Positions 8,079 through 15,455 of a DNA stretch of 64,000 bases are shown piece by piece. A program made the position numbers and the translations under genes. Position 1 is the stretch's first letter, and every line of letters starts with the position of its first letter. This DNA is from Tomitella biformata AHU 1821 (GTDB taxonomy: Bacteria; Actinomycetota; Actinomycetes; Mycobacteriales; Mycobacteriaceae): the NCBI RefSeq assembly GCF_000524475.1, contig NZ_BAVQ01000036.1:172760-236759 (forward strand), read 5' to 3'. The notes beneath the pieces were generated by a model. The model was not told where the DNA came from, did not search any database, and was given only the letters and a program-made list of their open reading frames with translations.

Positions 8079-8920
8079 CAGTCCTCCTCTTTCGCGAATG
8101 TGCAGGACACGGTGCCCAGGGGCCCGTAGTCGGCAACGAAGGTGTCGCCGGGCTCGGCGAAGATGGGGGTGGTGAACGAGCCCGCGAGGATCACCTCGCC
8201 GGCCTTGAGGCTGACGCCGTGGGGCGCGAGGCGGTTGGCCAGCCAGGCCACGCCGTGCGCGGGATGGCCCAGCACCGCGGCGGCCACCCCCGACTCCTCG
8301 ATGGCCGCGTTGCGCAGCAGCAGCGCGGACACCCAGCGCAGGTCGATGTCGAGGGGGCGGACCACGCGGCCGCCGAGCACGATGCCCGCGTCCGCGGCGT
8401 TGTCCGCGATCGTGTCGACGATGGTCCGGCGGTGCCCGGTGGCGGGGTCGGTCATCTGCACCCGCGAATCGAGGATCTCGAGCGCGGGGGTGACGTACTC
8501 GCTGGCGCGCAGCACGTCGTACAGAGTGACGCCGGGGCCGCTGAGGTCCTCGCCGAGGATGAACGCGAGCTCCACCTCGATGCGGGGCTGGATGAACCGG
8601 CGCGCGGCGACGACCCCGCCGTCGTCGACGAACATGTCGTCGAAGAGCACGCCGTAATCGGGCTCCGTGATGCCGGCGTTGCGCTGCATCACCTTCGAGG
8701 TCAGGCCGATCTTGCGGCCGCGGACGGTGCGGCCGTCCGCCACCTTCAGGTCGGTCAGCGCGCGCTGCACCGCATACGCGTCCTCGATCGTCATCGCCGG
8801 ATACTGCAGCGACAGCTGGGGGATCGGGGTCCGCGTCTTCTCGGCCTCGTATAGGCGCCGGGCGGTCTCGCGGAGCACCGCGTCGTCAATCCCGCTCGTC
8901 GGCAAGTTTTTCTCTGGCAT
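8078..8920 (-). CDS. 2-hydroxypenta-2,4-dienoate hydratase (MhpD-like)
   Basis: A 280-residue member of the fumarylacetoacetase-like hydratase/decarboxylase family (MhpD, HsaE, DmpE). GRKIGLTSK is at about residues 68-76, the metal-binding Glu pair at E115 and E117 (RIEVELAF), and PALEILDSR further on. It hydrates the dienoate released by the C-C hydrolase to a 4-hydroxy-2-oxo acid. ATG at 8920 is preferred because AGGAG sits about eight bases upstream; the longer open frame to 9127 overlaps the hydrolase gene. Its stop overlaps the aldolase start. Confidence 0.92.
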   Translation of the reverse strand: MPEKNLPTSGIDDAVLRETARRLYEAEKTRTPIPQLSLQYPAMTIEDAYAVQRALTDLKVADGRTVRGRKIGLTSKVMQRNAGITEPDYGVLFDDMFVDDGGVVAARRFIQPRIEVELAFILGEDLSGPGVTLYDVLRASEYVTPALEILDSRVQMTDPATGHRRTIVDTIADNAADAGIVLGGRVVRPLDIDLRWVSALLLRNAAIEESGVAAAVLGHPAHGVAWLANRLAPHGVSLKAGEVILAGSFTTPIFAEPGDTFVADYGPLGTVSCTFAKEED

Positions 8921-8931
8921 GTCGTCCACTC

Positions 8932-9828
8932 CTACTTCGCGAGAAAGGCGAGCGCCGCGGGATTGAAGGCCTCGGGGTCTTCGAAGTGGGGCCAGTGCCG
9001 GACCTCCGCCATCTCGAAGATCTCCGAGTTGGGGATCACGCGGGCGACCGTGCGCGCGGTGTTCTGGTACTCGCCGTGGTCCTTGCCGGAGGCGACGACC
9101 ATGACGGGGGCGGTGATCGTCGCCCACTTCTCCTCGGGGATGAGGTTCCGGTCTCTGGCCCCGGCCTCCTGCAAGATCAGTAGGTGATCGATCGTACTGC
9201 GGGTGTCCTCACGCTGGTAGATCGCCTGGCGCAGTGCGATGAGGTCGGGCAGGCGGTTGCTCTCGTCGGCCAGGAGGTGCTCGAAGATCTTGTGGATCGA
9301 CTCCCAGGTGGGGTTGTTGACTGCGGCCGTGCGCTCGGCCCGGATGCGGGCCATGTTCGACGCGGTGGCGATCAGCCCCGCCGGGGACATGAGGATGACC
9401 TTGTCCACTCGGCCGGGGTGCTGGACGGCGAGCGCCGCGCTGACCCACGCGCCGAGCGACATCCCGATGAGGTGTGCCTTGTCCATCCCGAACTGGTCCA
9501 TGACCGCGAGGACCTGGCGCACGTAGACGTCGATCTCGTAGTCGTAGTCGGGCTTGTCTGAGAAGCCGTTGCCGACCATGTCGATGGCCACACAGTGGTA
9601 CTGCTCGCTGAGCGCGGCCAGGTTCGGGGCGAAGGTCTCCCAGTGCCCGCCGGTGCCGTGCAGGAGGATCGCGTGCGGCTTGTCGGGGGAGCCGGCCTCC
9701 GCGAATCGGGTGCGCACGCCCTCCACCTCGATGAATCCTTGGCGGAACTCGAGTTCCCGGAGGTATCCCCAGATGCTGCGGTGTCCCTCCGCTGCGCTGG
9801 CGGGTGCGAAATCAGGTGTCTCGGTCAT
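8932..9828 (-). CDS. Meta-cleavage-product C-C hydrolase (MhpC/HsaD-like)
   Basis: A 298-residue alpha/beta hydrolase. The oxyanion segment LLHGTGGHWETF, nucleophile elbow GMSLG (S124), acid D250 (ASGKDHG) and His in VRHWPHFED are visible. In an operon with the dienoate hydratase and aldolase it almost certainly hydrolyses the C-C bond of the ring-opened 2-hydroxy-6-oxo-dienoate. The acyl group it accepts (succinate-like in MhpC, isobutyrate-like in CumD, larger in HsaD) cannot be told from sequence. First gene of a minus-strand operon, divergent from the Rieske operon. Confidence 0.88.
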   Translation of the reverse strand: MTETPDFAPASAAEGHRSIWGYLRELEFRQGFIEVEGVRTRFAEAGSPDKPHAILLHGTGGHWETFAPNLAALSEQYHCVAIDMVGNGFSDKPDYDYEIDVYVRQVLAVMDQFGMDKAHLIGMSLGAWVSAALAVQHPGRVDKVILMSPAGLIATASNMARIRAERTAAVNNPTWESIHKIFEHLLADESNRLPDLIALRQAIYQREDTRSTIDHLLILQEAGARDRNLIPEEKWATITAPVMVVASGKDHGEYQNTARTVARVIPNSEIFEMAEVRHWPHFEDPEAFNPAALAFLAK

Positions 9829-9987
9829 GGGGTGCCTTCCGGTGGTCTCGAGTTCGATGTCGAAGTGGACGCAGACGCGGTCGTGATCGCGTCGCGGGGT
9901 GGTGGATTCTCCGTCCGGTCACCGCGCATCTGCCCACAGTGTGCATCTTGGTCTAAACGTAATCTAGTGTCTTGAACTGCGCTATCG

Positions 9988-10008
9988 CTAGTCATTGAGG
10001 TGGACTAG
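9988..10008. promoter_or_regulatory. CTAGTC-N9-GACTAG inverted repeat in the divergent control region
   Basis: Perfect 6-base arms with a 9-base spacer, in the 326-base region between the divergent hydrolase and Rieske operons. It lies just upstream of a candidate promoter at 10024-10052, a position typical of an activator site. The TGAC-N6-GTCA dyad is not found in this region, so a different regulator is implied. Nothing else in 9829-10154 looks like a gene. Confidence 0.45.
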
Positions 10009-10023
10009 TTAATTCCGTGGCTC

Positions 10024-10052
10024 TTGTTTCTGACACTCGTATACGATAAGAC
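10024..10052 (+). promoter_or_regulatory. Candidate promoter for the Rieske operon
   Basis: TTGTTT, 17 bases, TAAGAC: a plausible -35/-10 pair about 100 bases upstream of the first gene of the operon. The spacer contains an 8-base palindrome CGTATACG at 10038-10045. Predicted by eye only. Confidence 0.4.
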
Positions 10053-10154
10053 TATGAGGGACGTTAGGGCGAAGGGCAAGCCGTCGGAGGAGTGGTCTGG
10101 CATGCCGGCGGCAGCGAGAGGCCCCTGGGCCGGTCATGGGAAGAGCTGAGGGTG

Positions 10155-10445
10155 ATGGCTGAAAACGATGGAACCCGTCCAGGCAAGCGGAAGCTGCTGG
10201 CGGAGTTGGCGAATGAGTTCGCCGCGGTGCGGGTCTCGCTGGATGTGAGCGGCAACGGCCCGCGCCTGCTGGTGGAGGACGCGGAGGGCGAGGGCGAGAT
10301 CTTCCTGTCGCCGCTGGAGTTGGCGAGCCTGTGCCTGGCGAGCCCGGAGGACCGCGAGCAGTGGATCCGGGTGGGCGCGTACCGGGGCTCACGCGATCCC
10401 TCGATGGGCAGGCTCCGGACGGTGCCGGGCGGAGCGGAATCGTGA
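10155..10445 (+). CDS. Small conserved-looking protein at the head of the Rieske operon (96 aa)
   Basis: A 96-residue soluble, acidic protein with no membrane segment. The core ANEFAAVRVSLD, then PRLLVEDAE and FLSPLELASLC, reads like a small beta protein with a final helix. From memory it resembles short actinobacterial proteins that sit beside ring-hydroxylating oxygenase genes and are often auto-named dihydrodiol dehydrogenase; that name is not supported by size or motifs. Its stop overlaps the GTG of the Ltp2-like gene. Function unknown; a chaperone or accessory role for the oxygenase or aldolase is only a guess. Confidence 0.7.
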   Translation: MAENDGTRPGKRKLLAELANEFAAVRVSLDVSGNGPRLLVEDAEGEGEIFLSPLELASLCLASPEDREQWIRVGAYRGSRDPSMGRLRTVPGGAES

Positions 10446-11590
10446 CGACCGCGCTCGTCGGCCTCGGGATGACGGCGATGTCGCTGACGCCCGGGGCCAC
10501 CCCGCTGGGGCTCGCCTGCGACGCGGCCGCGGCGGCCCTCGCCGATGCCGGCATCGCGCACGCGGATGTCGACGGGCTGCTGGTCGGATCCTCTCAGGGC
10601 GTGCGGCCGGACCGGCTCGGCGTGGCATTCGCGGCGCAGGGCGGGTTCTCCGATCTGCGCCTGCTCGAGCACGTTGAGATCAAGGGCGCGACGACGATCG
10701 CGATGATTCAGCGCGCCGTGCTCGCGATCGAGTCCGGCGCCGCGCGCACCGTCATGTGCGTGTTCGCCGACGCCCCGTTGGTGGCGGGCAAGGGCGCGGG
10801 CTCGACCTACGCGCTCAGCGGCGGCCAGTCTGGCGCGCGGGGGCTGGAGCGGGCCTCCGGCGTGCTGGGCTCCGTCCCCACCTATGCCCTGCTGGCCCAC
10901 CGGTGGATGCACGTGTCCGGTGGCCGCCCAGATGATTTGCGAGCGGTGGCGACCACCACGAGGTCGTGGGCGCTGGGCAACCCCGACGCGGTGGTGCGCA
11001 CGCCTCTCGACGACGAGGGCTACCTCGCGAGCCCCATGATCTCCGACCCGCTGCGCAGGCTCGACTGCGCGCGCCCCGTCAACGGGGCCGTCGCGGTGAT
11101 CGTCAGCGATGATCCGCAGGTGGGCGCCCAGCCCCGGCTGGTCGTGCGCGGCACCGGTCGATGCCATCCCGTCCGCCATCGACGCGCCGGGGCCGAGTCC
11201 TGGTTCGGCGGCGGACGGCGAGCCGTGGACGACGCGTGCGGGCAGGCCGGGATGTCCCGGGCGGACCTCGACGTGGCGCAGTTGTACGACCCCTTCTCGG
11301 TGGTGACGCTGATGTTGCTCGAGGAGTACGGGCTCACCGACGGGGCTCGGGCCGGCGACTTCGTTCGCGCGGGGGAGACCGGGCCGGGCGGGAAGTTGCC
11401 CACGAACACCGGTGGGGGCCAGTTGTCCGGCTTCTATCTGCAGGGGATGACCCCGCTGGCGGAGGCGATGCTGCAGCTCCGCGGGCAGGGTGGGGCCAGG
11501 CAGGTCCCCGACGCGGCGACCGCTTTGGTCGGCGGCATCGGCGGCCGGGCCGACCACCACGCGGCGATGATCCTCGAGCGTGCGGCATGA
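10442..11590 (+). CDS. Ltp2/IpfD-like thiolase-fold aldolase (no active-site Cys)
   Basis: A 382-residue lipid-transfer/thiolase-fold protein. The loop that holds Cys in thiolases reads EIKGATTIAM (about residues 79-88), so thiolysis is excluded. Y282 (AQLYDPF) and Y332 (SGFYLQG) fall in the two regions where Ltp2 aldolases carry catalytic tyrosines. It is followed by a four-base overlap with a zinc-ribbon DUF35 gene, the obligate partner of Ltp2, and then by Rieske subunits. By analogy with IpfD/IpfE it would remove an acyl-CoA side chain from a cis-diol ring intermediate, leaving a catechol. GTG start chosen by the GTGA overlap with the preceding stop. Confidence 0.88.
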   Translation: MTTALVGLGMTAMSLTPGATPLGLACDAAAAALADAGIAHADVDGLLVGSSQGVRPDRLGVAFAAQGGFSDLRLLEHVEIKGATTIAMIQRAVLAIESGAARTVMCVFADAPLVAGKGAGSTYALSGGQSGARGLERASGVLGSVPTYALLAHRWMHVSGGRPDDLRAVATTTRSWALGNPDAVVRTPLDDEGYLASPMISDPLRRLDCARPVNGAVAVIVSDDPQVGAQPRLVVRGTGRCHPVRHRRAGAESWFGGGRRAVDDACGQAGMSRADLDVAQLYDPFSVVTLMLLEEYGLTDGARAGDFVRAGETGPGGKLPTNTGGGQLSGFYLQGMTPLAEAMLQLRGQGGARQVPDAATALVGGIGGRADHHAAMILERAA

Positions 11591-12057
11591 GCGCGGGCGC
11601 GCAGGCTGCGGACTGGCTGCTGGAGCCGGCGCTCGCCCCCGTGGTCGACGGCGACCTGCTGGCTCCGCTGTATGCGGGCGCGGCGCGCGGCGAGCTGGTG
11701 CTGCCGGCGTGCGGCGGCTGCGGGCTGCCACTGGATCTGGAGCAGCTCGTCTGCGACGGGTGTGGGCAGCGGGAGATCGTGTGGCGGGCCGTGGCGCTCG
11801 CCGGCGTGGTCCACTCCGCCACCACCATGCACCGATTCGAGCCCGGATTGGTGCGCGCCAGCGAGCCCTACCCGATCGTCGATGTCGAACTGCGCAGCGG
11901 TCACCGGCTGATCATGACGACGCTCGAGCACCAGCGCGTGCCCCCGGACATCGGGGAGCCCGTAGCCATCGCATTCCGATACCTCGGCGGTATTGCTGTC
12001 CCCGCCGCCCAGTCCAACCCCTCAATTGATACGGAGGCCCACCATGACAAGCATTGA
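11587..12057 (+). CDS. DUF35 zinc-ribbon/OB-fold partner (IpfE/ChsH2-like)
   Basis: A 156-residue DUF35 protein: N-terminal helix, four-Cys zinc ribbon (C42, C45, C56, C59: C-GG-C and C-DG-C), then an OB fold with SATTMHRF and a ranked set of beta strands. In ChsH2-Ltp2 and IpfDE this domain binds the acyl-CoA and completes the aldolase. ATGA overlap with the Ltp2-like gene ensures joint synthesis. Its 3' end overlaps the Rieske alpha start by 14 bases. Confidence 0.88.
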   Translation: MSAGAQAADWLLEPALAPVVDGDLLAPLYAGAARGELVLPACGGCGLPLDLEQLVCDGCGQREIVWRAVALAGVVHSATTMHRFEPGLVRASEPYPIVDVELRSGHRLIMTTLEHQRVPPDIGEPVAIAFRYLGGIAVPAAQSNPSIDTEAHHDKH

Positions 12058-13339
12058 ATCGGCGCCGACACCGGCCGCGGACGAGTTCGACGTTACGGAC
12101 TTCGTGCAGGAGGCCCGCGTTGATGGCGCCGTCTACACCTCGCCGGCGATCTACCAGCGCGAGCTGGACACCATCTACAGCAAGGGCTGGGTGTACGTCG
12201 CCCACGAGAGCGAGGTCACCGAGCGCGGCGACTACCTGACCCGCAAGATCGGCACGAACCCGGTGATCGTCGCGCACGGCAAGGACGGTGAGGTCCGCGT
12301 CCTGCTGAACCGGTGCACCCACCGTGCCAACAAGCTGTGCAACGCGGAGAAGGGCAACGCCACGAACTTCCGCTGCCCCTACCACGGCTGGAACTTCAGC
12401 AACGACGGCTCGCTCACCGCGGTCCCGATGCGCGAGGGCTACGGCGACGCCTTCCAGGCGGTGCGGGACGAGCTGGCGCTCGCGGAGGCGCCGCGCGTGG
12501 ACAGCTATGGCGGCTTCATTTTCGCGTCGATGGCGCCGGAGGGCATCACGCTGCTCGAGCACCTCGGCCGCTCCACCAAGGCGATCGACCGACTGCTGGC
12601 CTTGTCCCCGACCGGGGAGATCGACCTGCGCGCGAACTGGATGAAGCACCGCCACCTGGCCAACTGGAAGATGGTGGTGGAGAACAACGTCGACGGCTAC
12701 CACGCGCTGTTCACCCACAAGTCGGTCTACGACGCGATCCGCCCGGCCAAGGTCTCGCACATTCCCTCGAAGGTGAAGGTCGTGGTTCGCGACCTAGGCG
12801 AGGGCCACTCGGAGATCGACTACGCCGAGGAGTACCGCAAGCTGGATGAGGAGTTCATCTGGTACGGCCGCACCACGCGGGAGAGGCTCCCCGAGTACGC
12901 CGCGGCCATGGAGGCGAGCAAGTCGCCGGAGGAGCTGCACGACGCGCTTGTGGTCGGGCCCCCGCACACGCTGATCTGGCCGAACCTGTTCCTTGCCGAG
13001 ATGAACGTGATGTACGTCGAGCCGATCGGGCCGGAGATGACCATCGCGTACACCACGCCGGTGCTGATCCCGGGCCAGGACAAGCTGAACCAGCGCACCA
13101 TCCGCCGTGCGGAGGGCGCGATGGGCCCGGCCGGCTTCCTCATCGCCGACGACGGCGAGATCGGCATGCGCAACCAGGCGGGGCTCGCGGCGACGAACCC
13201 GAAATGGCTGGTGCTCGCGCGCGGGCTGGAGACCGATTTTGAGGATGAGACCGGAATCGTGAACAACGACAAGAGCGCGGAGACCCCGCAGCGAGGCTTC
13301 TACCGCCAGTGGGCGGCCGTCGTCGGACAGGAGATCTGA
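12044..13339 (+). CDS. Rieske ring-hydroxylating dioxygenase, large (alpha) subunit
   Basis: A 431-residue oxygenase alpha subunit. The Rieske [2Fe-2S] motif is C91-x-H93 ... C111-x2-H114 (CTHRANKLC, CPYHGW). Mononuclear iron ligands are H220 and H225 (ENNVDGYHALFTH), with D217 as the bridging Asp between centres. It would insert O2 into an aromatic ring to form a cis-dihydrodiol. Start ATG at 12044 follows CGGAGG. Followed two bases later by the beta subunit. The operon context (Ltp2/DUF35 before, CoA ligase after) suggests a CoA-thioester substrate, as for IpfAB. No ferredoxin or reductase gene is present in the window. Confidence 0.95.
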   Translation: MTSIESAPTPAADEFDVTDFVQEARVDGAVYTSPAIYQRELDTIYSKGWVYVAHESEVTERGDYLTRKIGTNPVIVAHGKDGEVRVLLNRCTHRANKLCNAEKGNATNFRCPYHGWNFSNDGSLTAVPMREGYGDAFQAVRDELALAEAPRVDSYGGFIFASMAPEGITLLEHLGRSTKAIDRLLALSPTGEIDLRANWMKHRHLANWKMVVENNVDGYHALFTHKSVYDAIRPAKVSHIPSKVKVVVRDLGEGHSEIDYAEEYRKLDEEFIWYGRTTRERLPEYAAAMEASKSPEELHDALVVGPPHTLIWPNLFLAEMNVMYVEPIGPEMTIAYTTPVLIPGQDKLNQRTIRRAEGAMGPAGFLIADDGEIGMRNQAGLAATNPKWLVLARGLETDFEDETGIVNNDKSAETPQRGFYRQWAAVVGQEI

Positions 13340-13341
13340 AC

Positions 13342-13854
13342 ATGACCACCATGGATTACGACGTCGAGAACGACGCGCCCAGGGTCCTGCCCGCCCCCGA
13401 CGCGGACGTCGCCGCCTTCCTGAACCTGGAGGCGCGGCTCGCCGACGAGGCCCGCTACTCCGATTGGGAGGAGCTGTGGGCCGAGGACGCCCTGTACTGG
13501 GTGCCGATGCGCCCGGAGGACGACCCCGCGGTCAACCTCTCGTACATCTACGACAACCGGCACCGGATCAAGAGCCGCGTCGCCCAGCTCAACACGGGCA
13601 ACAGGCACTCCCAGACGCCGCCGTCGGTGATGCGCCGGATGCTCTCCAACCAGGAGGTCCTGGCGGCCGACGCGGACACGGTGACGGTCGCGTCGAACTT
13701 CGCGCTGTTCGAGTTCCGCTACAACCAGCGGGTCTGGGCGGGCCGGGTGGTCCACAAGGTGCGGCGCACGGACGACGGGTTCCTGCTGGTGAGCAAGACC
13801 GTCCACCTGATCAACGCTGCGGGCGCCGTCGACACCCTGGCGTTCCTGATCTGA
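13342..13854 (+). CDS. Rieske dioxygenase, small (beta) subunit
   Basis: A 170-residue ring-hydroxylating oxygenase beta subunit with the NTF2-like fold: FLNLEARLADEARYSDWEELW near the N terminus, WVPMRPEDDP, then YDNRHRIKSRVAQLNTG and a C-terminal sheet. Structural partner of the alpha subunit; ATG lies two bases after the alpha stop. A 44-base gap then leads to the CoA ligase. Confidence 0.93.
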   Translation: MTTMDYDVENDAPRVLPAPDADVAAFLNLEARLADEARYSDWEELWAEDALYWVPMRPEDDPAVNLSYIYDNRHRIKSRVAQLNTGNRHSQTPPSVMRRMLSNQEVLAADADTVTVASNFALFEFRYNQRVWAGRVVHKVRRTDDGFLLVSKTVHLINAAGAVDTLAFLI

Positions 13855-13898
13855 GAAACCGAAGGTTGCGACCTTCCTGCAGAAGGATATGAGGAATC

Positions 13899-15455
13899 GT
13901 GCTCATAGGAGACATCCCGCGCAACAACGCGCGGCGGTACCCGCTCAAGCCGGCCATCGTGGAGGGGGACCGCACCTTCACCTGGCCGATGGTGGACGAG
14001 CGGGCCCGGCGGCTGGCGAACCACCTGACCACCAGCGGACTGGTCAAGGGCGACCGCGTCCTGGTGATCGCCAGGAACTGCGCCGAGTGGCCCGAGATCG
14101 CGTTCGGCCTGGCGAAGGCCGGGATCATCGCGGTGCCGGTCAACATCCGGCTCGCGCCGCATGAGCTCGCGCACGTCCGGGACGACGCCGACGTCGCGGG
14201 CGCGATCGTGCACAGCGAGCAGTTGGAGAGGTTCGCGGACGAGCTGGCCGGGCTGCGCGCGGTGGTGCGGATCGGCGATGGGGCCATCGGAGTCGACTAC
14301 GAGGAGTCGCTGGCGGCAGCGTCGACCGCGGATCCGACGCCGGCGGACCTGACGCCGGACGATGTCTCGTTCATCCTCTACACCTCCGGCACCACGGGGC
14401 GCTCGAAGGGCGTCGTGAACACCCATCGGACCAACCTGGCGCAGGCGGTCGACACGAACCTGGTCACAGAGGGCAACCGGTCGGACGTCTTCCTGGCGAC
14501 CACGCCGTTCTTCACGGCCGGCGGGATGGTGCGCACGGTGTCGTGGACGTACCTCGGCCAGACGATGGTGATCCACAAGCGCTTCGACCCCCAGGCGGTG
14601 ATCGACGAGATCGAGCGCAGCGGCGTCACCTTCACCACGTTCATCCCGACGATGCTGCAGCGGACCCTCCGGATCCTCGAGGAGGGCCCGGCGCGGGACA
14701 TGTCGAGCCTGCGCCGGATCAGCTACGGGTCCTCGCCGGTGCCGCCCGGCCTGGCGCGCCAGGCGATGGACCTGCTCGGCTGCGACCTGCAGCAGCGCTA
14801 CGGGCTGACCGAGTGCGGCGGCCAGGCGACGATTCTCACCCCGCAGGATCATCGGGACATGGTCGCGGGCAAGACCTCGATCATGACCTCATGCGGCCAG
14901 GAGACCCCGATGTGCGAAATCCGCATCGTCGACGCGGACGGCCACGACCTGCCCGCGGGCGAGGTGGGGGAGATCGTCATCGAGAGCCCCGCCAACGCCG
15001 TCCGGTACTGGAACAACCCGTCGCAGACCGCCGAGGCGTTCCGGCCGACCGGGCTGTGGTCCGGCGACCTCGGATACCTGGACGAGGAACGGTACCTGCA
15101 CATCACCGGGCGCAAGACCGACATGATCATCTCGGGCGGCTTCAACGTGTACCCGGCCGAGATCGAGCGCGTCATCGGGCAGCACCCCGGGGTGTACATG
15201 GTGGCCGTGGTCGGCAAGCCAGACGCCAAGTGGGGCGAGACCCCGGTGGCGGTCGTGGTGCCGCGCGAGGCCGGCGTCGACGAGGCCGCGCTGGCCGAGG
15301 AGTTGCGGTCGCTGTGCCGCGACGAGCTCGCCGGCTATAAGCAGCCCAGCGACTTCCTCTTCCGTGGGGAGCTCCCGCTGGGCCCGGCGGGCAAGATCCT
15401 CAAGCGCGCGATCGTCGAGGATCTGCTCCTCGCCGTGGGATCCGCGGCGCGGTGA
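13899..15455 (+). CDS. Acyl-CoA ligase (IpfF-like position)
   Basis: A 518-residue ANL ligase: P-loop YTSGTTGRSKG at about 161-171, YGLTECGG, SGDLGYLDEERYLHITGRK, the GGFNVYPAEIE hinge, and the C-terminal lysine in GPAGKILKRA. GTG start at 13899 with GAGGA just upstream. It sits directly after the Rieske subunits, where ipfF lies in the ibuprofen cluster, so it is the best candidate to activate the aromatic acid before ring attack. Substrate not proven. Stop overlaps the next ligase start (GTGATG). Confidence 0.92.
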   Translation: MLIGDIPRNNARRYPLKPAIVEGDRTFTWPMVDERARRLANHLTTSGLVKGDRVLVIARNCAEWPEIAFGLAKAGIIAVPVNIRLAPHELAHVRDDADVAGAIVHSEQLERFADELAGLRAVVRIGDGAIGVDYEESLAAASTADPTPADLTPDDVSFILYTSGTTGRSKGVVNTHRTNLAQAVDTNLVTEGNRSDVFLATTPFFTAGGMVRTVSWTYLGQTMVIHKRFDPQAVIDEIERSGVTFTTFIPTMLQRTLRILEEGPARDMSSLRRISYGSSPVPPGLARQAMDLLGCDLQQRYGLTECGGQATILTPQDHRDMVAGKTSIMTSCGQETPMCEIRIVDADGHDLPAGEVGEIVIESPANAVRYWNNPSQTAEAFRPTGLWSGDLGYLDEERYLHITGRKTDMIISGGFNVYPAEIERVIGQHPGVYMVAVVGKPDAKWGETPVAVVVPREAGVDEAALAEELRSLCRDELAGYKQPSDFLFRGELPLGPAGKILKRAIVEDLLLAVGSAAR

